Source of the DNA: Stagnihabitans sp038231395
GTDB taxonomy: Bacteria > Pseudomonadota > Alphaproteobacteria > Rhodobacterales > Rhodobacteraceae
Reading direction: 5' to 3'
DNA length: 64,000 bases
NCBI GenBank assembly: GCA_038231395.1
Contig: JBBRLL010000009.1
Location: 31,923 to 95,922, forward strand
In this document: positions 36,546-43,425 of the stretch, in pieces
Position numbering within the stretch: position 1 is the first letter of the stretch
How the letters are laid out: each line of letters starts with the position of its first letter
Position numbers and translations under genes: made by a program
The notes under the pieces: generated by a model
The model's input: the letters and a program-made list of their open reading frames with translations, nothing else
Databases searched by the model: none
Told to the model about the DNA's origin: nothing

Positions 36546-36908
36546 TTAATCCCGGTCCGTCACGGTGCAGAAGCTTTGCGCCATCACCGCACTAAGGCTG
36601 CCATCGTCAAAGCCGATCGGCAGGAAGCCGGTCTTGGCGCCCTTGACCTCGATCAAAGAGAAATCAATGGCTTGGCCAGCATGGCGTTGCAGCGGCGTGG
36701 TGCGCCAGATGCGGGTATCGGCCGGTTTGCCAAGGACGCGGATGGTGTAATCGCCCGCCGCACACCAGAAATCGCTGAGGTCGGGACTGAAGCGCGACGG
36801 CACCGTAAAGGTGGCGGCGCTGTTGGCCAGAACCGGGATGCCGTTTGAGGCGGTGAAAGCCAAGGCCGGCGTGGTGATGAGCGCGAGGAGGAAGGCGAGG
36901 CGGATCAT
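36546..36908 (-). CDS. Small secreted hypothetical protein
   Basis: 120 residues from the ATG at 36908. A signal peptide is visible (MIRLAFLLALITTPALA, cleavage after ALA). The mature part contains two Cys (FWCAAGDYTI and QSFCTVTD) that could form a disulfide, and VLGKPADTRIWRTTPLQRHAG. No known family recognised. It is probably periplasmic. Confidence 0.65.
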   Translation of the reverse strand: MIRLAFLLALITTPALAFTASNGIPVLANSAATFTVPSRFSPDLSDFWCAAGDYTIRVLGKPADTRIWRTTPLQRHAGQAIDFSLIEVKGAKTGFLPIGFDDGSLSAVMAQSFCTVTDRD

Positions 36909-37091
36909 AGCATGCTCCCATGGGATTGTGGGGAGGATAGCAGAGGTGAGGGGTGGGGGGAAGGATGGGGTGGGATAAGTGATAGTCGCAAAGCTCAACT
37001 ACGACAGCGGCGAATTTGGCTGGGAGATAAAGAGGTATCTGAAGTCCCGCGGCAACCCCAAACGGCGCGTCATACATTGCCCTGCGATTTG

Positions 37092-37562
37092 CTAAGGAAA
37101 CCGGGCCGTCAGGAAGTTGATTGCTCCTTCCACGACCGAAAGAACATTTCTCTTCGAGCCATCGTTCAACTCAACCGTGATCACTTGAGCCTCTTGGAAA
37201 ACCCCGGTGCCAAACGGTGCGTGGAAGATACCCGGTGTTCCAGTCACCTGGTCCGCCCGCCCGACTTTCAAGTTCTGCACATTGCCCTGAGTTAATACAG
37301 CATGCTTCTGTGCCTTTGCCAAATCGCGCAGTATCCAGAAGTCTTCATTCTCGGCGCAAAGCTTTTGCCGAAAGTGGGTGTCGTCCTCTTTCTCTTTAAG
37401 GCCGAAGTCTTTGCGATGTTTAGACTCATCGGCGTAAAATATCTGCGCCGCAAGCATGTCGGTCAATGCGACTGCCGCAAGCATCCGATACATACTCCAT
37501 TGCTCTAACTTCGCTTCTTTAAGCGCATGCAAGGCATTAATTCGAAACCCCTCGACCTTCAT
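37092..37562 (-). CDS. Hypothetical protein downstream of rpoD
   Basis: 156 residues, starting MKVEGFRINALHALKEAKLE, with GGGGG upstream of the ATG. It is largely helical in the first half with charged stretches (FYADESKHRKDFGLKEKEDD) and ends in strand-like segments (AQVITVELNDGSKRNVLSVV). No signal peptide or membrane helix. I do not recognise the family. It lies 44 bp downstream of rpoD on the same strand, after a hairpin. Its region looks lower in GC than its neighbours, which would fit acquired DNA, but I did not measure this. Confidence 0.65.
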   Translation of the reverse strand: MKVEGFRINALHALKEAKLEQWSMYRMLAAVALTDMLAAQIFYADESKHRKDFGLKEKEDDTHFRQKLCAENEDFWILRDLAKAQKHAVLTQGNVQNLKVGRADQVTGTPGIFHAPFGTGVFQEAQVITVELNDGSKRNVLSVVEGAINFLTARFP

Positions 37563-37576
37563 TCATGCCCCCAATA

Positions 37577-37600
37577 ACAAGGCGCCCCGCGAGGCGCCCT
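37577..37600 (-). terminator. Probable terminator after rpoD
   Basis: GGCGCC occurs twice (37581-37586 and 37593-37598) and can pair across a short loop. On the minus strand it is followed by TTGTTATT. It sits a few bases after the rpoD stop. The T-run is imperfect, so termination may be partial. Confidence 0.55.
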
Positions 37601-37606
37601 AATGCT

Positions 37607-39604
37607 TTACTGGTCCAGAAAACTCCGCAGCTTCCTGCTTCGGCTCGGATGCTTCAGTTTGCGCAGGGCTTTCGCCTCGATCTGGCGGATGCGTTCGCGG
37701 GTTACGGAGAACTGCTGGCCAACCTCTTCCAGCGTGTGGTCGGTGTTCATTCCGATGCCAAAGCGCATGCGCAGGACGCGTTCTTCGCGGGGGGTGAGGG
37801 AGGCGAGCACCCGGGTGGTGGTTTCTTTCAGGTTCTCCTGAATCGCCGAATCCAGTGGCAGGATCGCATTCTTGTCTTCAATGAAGTCGCCGAGTTGGCT
37901 GTCTTCCTCGTCGCCAATCGGGGTCTCCAACGAAATCGGTTCCTTGGCGATTTTCATCACCTTGCGGACCTTTTCCAGCGGCATCTGCAGCTTTTCGGCG
38001 AGTTCTTCCGGCGTAGGCTCCCGCCCGATTTCATGCAGCATCTGGCGACCGGTGCGGACGAGTTTGTTGATCGTCTCAATCATATGGACCGGAATACGGA
38101 TGGTGCGGGCCTGATCGGCAATCGACCGGGTAATCGCTTGACGGATCCACCATGTGGCATAGGTGGAGAATTTATAGCCCCGGCGGTATTCGAATTTATC
38201 GACGGCCTTCATCAGGCCGATATTGCCTTCCTGAATAAGGTCAAGAAATTGCAAGCCGCGGTTGGTGTATTTCTTGGCAATTGAAATCACCAGACGCAGG
38301 TTCGCCTCGACCATTTCCTTCTTGGCCTGACGCGCCTCTTTCTCGCCCTTTTGCACCTGATTGACGATGCGGCGGAATTCCGAGATATCGACGCCGACGT
38401 AAGTCCCCACTTCGGCCATTTCGGCGCGAAGGTCTTCAATGGCGGCGCGGGATTTCTCGATCAACACCTGCCAGCCACGGCCCGCTTTGGCGGCCATGCG
38501 GTCAACCCAAGTCGGGTCCAATTCATAGCCCTGATATTCATCAATGAATTCGCGGCGGTTGATGCGGGCGGCGTCGGCCAGCTTTACCATGCCGGAGTTG
38601 ATCGACATGATCTTGCGGTTGATGCCGTACAACTGGTCGATCAACGCTTCGATCCGGTTGTTGTGCAGGTGAAGTTCGTTGACCAGCACCACGATTTCAG
38701 AGCGCAACTTCTGGTACGCCGCCTCGTCACCTGCCGAAAAGCGGGTCTTGGCGCTCAGCGTGGCATCCATGCGCAGGCGCTGCATTTCGGCCAGCTTGGT
38801 ATAGTCGCGCGCGATAAGGTCCAGCGTTTCCAAAACCTTGGGCTTCAAAGCGGCTTCCATCGCGGCCAAAGACATGGCCACACCGTCTTCGTCATCTTCG
38901 TCGTCTTCGGCGGTTTCCATCAAGGGATTGCCGTCGGCATCAAGCTCCGGCTCGGCCCCAGAGGCGCTGCGCGTCGCGGCGGCCCCCATATCCAGACCCT
39001 CGATGCCAGCCCCGACCAAGCCGTCTTCGCCTTCAAGGCTGCGGCCAAAAGTGGCTTCAAGGTCGATCACGTCGCGCAGCAAAATGTCTTCCGACAGAAG
39101 TTCGTCGCGCCAGATGATGATGGCCTGAAAGGTCAGCGGGCTTTCGCAAAGCCCGGCAATCATCGTGTTGCGCCCCGCTTCGATCCGCTTGGCGATGGCA
39201 ATCTCGCCTTCGCGGCTCAGAAGTTCGACCGAACCCATTTCGCGCAGATACATGCGCACCGGGTCGTCGGTGCGGTCCAGCGCTTCGGTGGTGGAGGTGA
39301 CAACGGTCACATCGCGCGCGTTGGAGGTCACTTCGACCAGCGCACCGCCTTCGGCGTCGCCTTCTTCACCCTCTTCGTTTTCAATGATGTTGATGCCCAT
39401 TTCGGACAGCATCGACATCACATCCTCGATCTGCTCTGACGACACCTGCTCGGGCGGCATGACCGAGTTCAGCTGGTCGTAGGTGATATAACCCCGCTCG
39501 CGCGCATCGGCGATCATTTTCTTGACCGCCGTCTGGCTCATATCAAGCGAGACGTCCTGTTCTTCACCTTCGGGCTTGGTGTCGTCGTTGTCTTTGATGG
39601 CCAT
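37607..39604 (-). CDS. rpoD: RNA polymerase primary sigma factor
   Basis: 665 residues from the ATG at 39604 (MAIKDNDDTKPEGEEQDVSL), which has GGAG 5 nt upstream; an ATG 15 bp earlier lacks one. Region 1.1, the large non-conserved insert with acidic stretches (DDEDDEDG), and regions 2.1-2.4 (NLRLVISIAKKYTNRGLQFLDLIQEGNIGLMKAVDKFEYRRGYKF with TYATWWIRQAITR) are clear. Regions 3 and 4.2 (HTLEEVGQQFSVTRERIRQIEAKALRKL) follow. This is the housekeeping sigma-70. It follows dnaG, with an array of GANTC sites between them. Confidence 0.98.
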   Translation of the reverse strand: MAIKDNDDTKPEGEEQDVSLDMSQTAVKKMIADARERGYITYDQLNSVMPPEQVSSEQIEDVMSMLSEMGINIIENEEGEEGDAEGGALVEVTSNARDVTVVTSTTEALDRTDDPVRMYLREMGSVELLSREGEIAIAKRIEAGRNTMIAGLCESPLTFQAIIIWRDELLSEDILLRDVIDLEATFGRSLEGEDGLVGAGIEGLDMGAAATRSASGAEPELDADGNPLMETAEDDEDDEDGVAMSLAAMEAALKPKVLETLDLIARDYTKLAEMQRLRMDATLSAKTRFSAGDEAAYQKLRSEIVVLVNELHLHNNRIEALIDQLYGINRKIMSINSGMVKLADAARINRREFIDEYQGYELDPTWVDRMAAKAGRGWQVLIEKSRAAIEDLRAEMAEVGTYVGVDISEFRRIVNQVQKGEKEARQAKKEMVEANLRLVISIAKKYTNRGLQFLDLIQEGNIGLMKAVDKFEYRRGYKFSTYATWWIRQAITRSIADQARTIRIPVHMIETINKLVRTGRQMLHEIGREPTPEELAEKLQMPLEKVRKVMKIAKEPISLETPIGDEEDSQLGDFIEDKNAILPLDSAIQENLKETTTRVLASLTPREERVLRMRFGIGMNTDHTLEEVGQQFSVTRERIRQIEAKALRKLKHPSRSRKLRSFLDQ

Positions 39605-39626
39605 GGGGGCTCCGGTCATAAGCAGC

Positions 39627-39697
39627 GAATCAGGGGGGCGAATCAGGGTGTCGAATCGGCGTAGAATCAGTCACGAATCAGAGTGATACTCTGATTC
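39627..39697. promoter_or_regulatory. Array of six GANTC (CcrM-type) sites between dnaG and rpoD
   Basis: GAATC/GATTC occurs at 39627, 39640, 39653, 39664, 39675 and 39693, with spacings of 13, 13, 11, 11 and 18 bp. The last two form a perfect inverted repeat with 11-bp arms (39674-39684 and 39688-39698). GANTC is the target of the alphaproteobacterial methylase CcrM and is part of GcrA recognition. The array sits directly before the rpoD start. A regulatory role is inferred from density and position only. Confidence 0.6.
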
Positions 39698-39716
39698 GGA
39701 AGGGAGTTGCAGGGTG

Positions 39717-41660
39717 TCAGGAACGTTTCTTTTCCCAGACTTTTGAATCAATCAGGGCTTGCAGGTGGTTTGACAGGGCATTTCGGTCCTCACCAAGGTC
39801 TTGGGTGTCGTCGCGGCGCGGTTGATCGGCGCGGTGGCGGGCGGAGGCTGCTTGCGCCAGACGCCATGTCAGACCCTCATCCGCGATGCCGGTCAGGTCT
39901 TCCACCGCGTCAGCAACCTCGCGCCGGGCACCGCGCGTCGCATCCAGTTTGGCAAATTCCTCGGCGAGGCAAAGCATGGCGAGGTCGCGGTCCTGTCGGT
40001 TCTTTACGGGTGGTGCGATCTGCACATGGGGGCGCGTCATCAAAGCTTCAAGGGCTTGCGAGCCTTCCAGATGGTCGGGCAGCATCGCCACCGGGATGGT
40101 CAGCAGGATGTGACGCAGGTTGCGGTGGTCTTGCGTGGACAGGTCCAGCCGTTCCAGATCGTGTTCGAAGCGGTGGATCAGCGCGGGATGAGCTACAAAG
40201 ATGGCGAGGATGACGGCCTCGCGCAGTTCTTCGTCCTGACCGGCATCGCCGCGCACCAGAGTTGAAGAGCGGGTCGAGGACAAGGGTTGCGGGTTGCTGT
40301 CGGGCCTTTGGCCTTTGGTGCCCTTGGTCCATGGCCGGAAGGGTTTTACGGCGGGGCCAAACAGGTCAGCGCGCAGGCGGCGGATGTCCTCGGCATAGTG
40401 AGTGCGGATCGAAGGGTCCGCGATGCGGTTCAGCAGGGCGCGCAGGGCCTTGTCGAGGGCGGCTTTCCGTTCGGGGCTGTCAAAAACCTTGCCCTCGGTT
40501 GCGCGCTGCCACAGCAGGTTGACCATCGGTTGCGCGGTCTCCAAAGCGCGTTGCATGGCGGGCGCACCTTGGGACTTGATCAGGTCGTCGGGGTCTTGAC
40601 CGCCCGGCAGGATGACAAAGCGCAGTCCCTTGCCAGCCTCCAGCAGCGGCAGGGCGAGGTCGACAAGGCGCAGGGCGGCGCGGATGCCTGCGGTGTCCCC
40701 GTCAAGCGAGATCAGCGGCTCGTCGGCCACCCGCCACATCAGGCGCAGCTGGTCTTCGGTGATGGCGGTGCCAAGGGGGGCAACGGCTGCTTTGAAACCC
40801 GCCTCTGACAGCGCGATCACGTCCATATAGCCTTCAGCGACGATCAGGGGCTGGCCTTTGCCAGCGGCTTCACGCGCGGGGGCGAGGTTGTACAGGTTGC
40901 GGCCCTTGTCAAACAGGGCGGTTTCGGGGCCGTTGAGGTATTTGGCTTTCGCGTTCGGGTCCATCGCCCGACCGCCAAAGCTGATCGCCCTGCCCCGGCC
41001 ATCGCGGATCGGAAAGATGATGCGGCCCCGGAAGCGGTCATAGGGTTGGTCCACGCGCGCGCCGGGATTGGCGGCATCGGCCTCGGGTTGAATACAAAGC
41101 CCCGCGTCCACGATCAGGTTGGCCGCGATCCCTTTTTGCGTCAGGGCCGTGAAAAGCCCCTGCCTTTGGTCGGGGGCGAAACCGATGTGCCAGCGGTCCT
41201 GCGCCTCCGGATTCAAGCCGCGCTTGACCAGATAGGCACGGGCGTCGGCTGCGGCGGAGGTTTTAAGTTGCAGGCGGAACCATTTGACTGCTTCTTCCAT
41301 CACATCGACAAGATGGGTGCGGGTATCGGCGCGGGCAGCCTCGCCCGGATCGCGGGCGGGCATCACCATGCCAGCCTCGCGCGCCAGAAGTTCGACGGCT
41401 TCGATGAAGCTGAGGTTCTCGGTTTCCTTCACAAAGGTCAAAGCATCGCCTTTGGCGTGGCAACCGAAGCAATAGTAAAAGCCTTTGCGGTCATCGACGT
41501 GGAAAGACGGCGACTTTTCCTGATGGAACGGGCACGGCGCCCAGAAGTCGCCCTTGGCCATGTTGGACTTGCGCGCGTCCCACGTGACTTTGCGGCCAAC
41601 GACCTGAGACAGGGTCAGCCTTGTGCGCAACTCGTCAAGGAATCCGGGGGGCAGAGCCAT
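39717..41660 (-). CDS. dnaG: DNA primase
   Basis: 647 residues from the ATG at 41660 (MALPPGFLDELRTRLTLSQV). The N-terminal CHC2 zinc finger is clear (CPFHQEKSPSF with YYCFGCHAKGDAL). The TOPRIM polymerase core follows (LIVAEGYMDVIALSEAGF, SLDGDTAGIRAALR, LPGGQDPDDLI), then a helicase-binding C-terminal domain. It lays down RNA primers for replication. It is upstream of rpoD in the same direction, the usual macromolecular-synthesis pairing, without rpsU. Confidence 0.97.
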   Translation of the reverse strand: MALPPGFLDELRTRLTLSQVVGRKVTWDARKSNMAKGDFWAPCPFHQEKSPSFHVDDRKGFYYCFGCHAKGDALTFVKETENLSFIEAVELLAREAGMVMPARDPGEAARADTRTHLVDVMEEAVKWFRLQLKTSAAADARAYLVKRGLNPEAQDRWHIGFAPDQRQGLFTALTQKGIAANLIVDAGLCIQPEADAANPGARVDQPYDRFRGRIIFPIRDGRGRAISFGGRAMDPNAKAKYLNGPETALFDKGRNLYNLAPAREAAGKGQPLIVAEGYMDVIALSEAGFKAAVAPLGTAITEDQLRLMWRVADEPLISLDGDTAGIRAALRLVDLALPLLEAGKGLRFVILPGGQDPDDLIKSQGAPAMQRALETAQPMVNLLWQRATEGKVFDSPERKAALDKALRALLNRIADPSIRTHYAEDIRRLRADLFGPAVKPFRPWTKGTKGQRPDSNPQPLSSTRSSTLVRGDAGQDEELREAVILAIFVAHPALIHRFEHDLERLDLSTQDHRNLRHILLTIPVAMLPDHLEGSQALEALMTRPHVQIAPPVKNRQDRDLAMLCLAEEFAKLDATRGARREVADAVEDLTGIADEGLTWRLAQAASARHRADQPRRDDTQDLGEDRNALSNHLQALIDSKVWEKKRS

Positions 41661-41846
41661 CCCGCCTATATCGGGCGTCAGCGTGCCTCTGTCCAGCGGC
41701 GTAGTTCGGGCCACGCGCCGGATGGGCTGGCGACAAAGTCAAGCAGCGTGGAAAGCCGACGCTTTCGCCACGATTTTCTGGCCGGGACAGGCGCGGATCA
41801 CGAAACCACGGCCTTTTGAAACACAAAAGGAGTTAGTCGTGTCTAC

Positions 41847-41894
41847 GACAGACCAATTTAGGGACAGACCGATTTAGCGACAGACCAATTTAGG
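41847..41894. repeat. 16-bp tandem repeat, three units
   Basis: GACAGACCAATTTAGG, GACAGACCGATTTAGC and GACAGACCAATTTAGG are consecutive at 41847, 41863 and 41879. They sit just left of a terminator hairpin. Confidence 0.92.
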
Positions 41895-41925
41895 GAAAAA
41901 AAGGCGGGCCCGGAAGCCCGCCTTC
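41894..41925 (-). terminator. Terminator after the small secreted protein gene
   Basis: Perfect 8-bp stem AGGCGGGC/GCCCGCCT (41902-41909 with 41916-41923). On the minus strand it is followed by a run of T (complement of the A-run at 41896-41902). It lies about 55 bp after the stop of the gene at 41980-42264. Confidence 0.82.
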
Positions 41926-41979
41926 GTCAGAACTTGTTAGGCATGCCACCGCATCGGAAGCATAGCCTGACAGCAAGGA

Positions 41980-42264
41980 TCACTTGCGAGCGATTGCGGC
42001 TTCGATCGAGGCTTTGACGTCACCCTCGGCCATTTTGCCAGTGACCGACATATCCATCACGTTGATGATTTCAGCCAGTTGTGCGATCGTCAGTGTGGAC
42101 GGGTTGGTTGTGATGCCGTACTTCTTGAAGGACGACGCAACGCTTGCTTCGATCATGGTTTCGTTTTCCATCATCATTTTCGGTTCCATCATTTTGTCCT
42201 CAGCCATCGCGAACGAGGCGGGCAGCATGGCGGCGAGGCTAGCGGCGATCAAAAAGCTTTTCAT
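41980..42264 (-). CDS. Small secreted Met-rich protein
   Basis: 94 residues from the ATG at 42264, which has GGAG upstream. The signal peptide is MKSFLIAASLAAMLPASFAM, cleaved around AMA. The mature N-terminus is methionine-rich (DKMMEPKMMMENETM). The rest (SSFKKYGITTNPSTLTIAQL, INVMDMSVTGKMAEGDVKAS) looks like a small helical domain. The Met pattern could bind copper(I), but no other metal genes are near. Function unknown. Confidence 0.7.
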   Translation of the reverse strand: MKSFLIAASLAAMLPASFAMAEDKMMEPKMMMENETMIEASVASSFKKYGITTNPSTLTIAQLAEIINVMDMSVTGKMAEGDVKASIEAAIARK

Positions 42265-42885
42265 AGCAGTCTCCGTTTTGGTCCCAGGCATCTCCGGATT
42301 GTCCGGGTCAGTCCCTTCAGGCTGTGCCGTTTCAACTTGAGCAGGCTACGCTCTTTAAATGCCTAGCTTGCCAGAAGCTGTCAAGCAAGTTTGAAGCTTC
42401 ACACGCAAACCTCATCAAGCGACTGAAATATTTGACTCATGGCGCAAAAGCACTAACGCGCTAACCCAAGTTGGTGTGAGCCGAAACCAGTTTGCCTGCA
42501 CGATGACCATAAGAGGGAGTTTGCGTCGCTCTTCCCACTGATCAATGCCGAAAACTTTTTGCATTCACGGTCCGGACTGTGCGGCGACTTCATCGCGCGA
42601 AAGCCGCGCGCGCCATTTAACGGTAAGCGTGCCGAACCATTTGGAAAAAGGAGATTTCGGGCTGCGCCGTGGCGCGAATTTTCTTTGGCAAAATAATCTT
42701 GTTCAATATTGTAATGGCAACCGCCTTCGTCAAATCTGGGCGTCGGGCGGCAATGTCAGACCGTGGCATCGACCTGCATTTTCAGACCTCGGCTTTAATT
42801 TGCGGCCGCCGGTGTTGCTGCCAGGCGGCGGTGTCAAATAGCACTGTCAGATTGAAATATCAGACCGCAGTGTCAATTTGCGGCG
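42265..42885. other. Intergenic region between soxG and the secreted protein gene
   Basis: About 620 bp without a gene I can support. It contains short AT-rich stretches near 42670-42720 that could include promoters for the divergent secreted-protein gene. Near the soxG end is a degenerate repeat (TCAGACC...AATTTGCGG at about 42782 and 42860). Confidence 0.4.
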
Positions 42886-43425
42886 TCAGATTGCAGCACC
42901 GGCACGCGCTTGCAGGGCCTGAAGCGCGGTTTCAATCTCGTGCCACGCGGTGCGGACCATCGAGCGGAAGATCAGGATCAGGAAGCTGTCGGCCTCGCGG
43001 ATCAGGATGGATTGCATGTGACCAAGGGGGGCGCGGGCGCAGGTATTGGGCGGAAATGTGCTGGCGCGCAGGTCAAGCGGGTAAAGCCGCAACAGCGCGT
43101 CGGCGGCTTGGGGGCCGGTCAGGCGCAGCGCGGCCCACGCACCGGACTGGTCGGTGGTGGCGGCCAATCCGCCCAGATCCGGCGCGGGACTGCCCAACAG
43201 AAACGCTTGTTCGGGACCGGTCCAGATCAGGTGTGCGCCACCATCCGTTCCGGCGACCTTGTTGGGTTCAGGAAAGCCGCCAAGGCGCGCGGCAACCTCT
43301 GTCAGGGTGCCGGGAAAGCAGGCGATCGAGGTGATCTGGCCCGGATGGGCTTCCTCAAGTCTGGTGGCGGCAAGCGTCACCGGCGCAACTGCTGACAGGG
43401 CGGATTTGGCGATAAGGTCAGGCAC
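42886..43425 (-). CDS. soxG: Sarcosine oxidase gamma subunit
   Basis: 179 residues from a GTG at 43425 (with AGGAG upstream), overlapping the soxA stop by 8 nt. The sequence has the gamma-subunit pattern: LTGPQAADALLRLYPLDLRA, GHMQSILIREADSFLILIFRSMVRTAWHEI. The gamma subunit completes the heterotetrameric sarcosine oxidase, which demethylates sarcosine to glycine with formation of H2O2 and methylene-tetrahydrofolate. It is the last gene of the soxBDAG operon. Confidence 0.9.
   Translation of the reverse strand: MPDLIAKSALSAVAPVTLAATRLEEAHPGQITSIACFPGTLTEVAARLGGFPEPNKVAGTDGGAHLIWTGPEQAFLLGSPAPDLGGLAATTDQSGAWAALRLTGPQAADALLRLYPLDLRASTFPPNTCARAPLGHMQSILIREADSFLILIFRSMVRTAWHEIETALQALQARAGAAI

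Larger units (their letters stand above)
41661..41979. other. Intergenic region upstream of dnaG
   Basis: 319 bp between the dnaG start and the stop of the small secreted protein gene. It holds a 3x16-bp tandem repeat (41847-41894) and a terminator (41894-41925). I could not assign the dnaG promoter. Confidence 0.5.
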
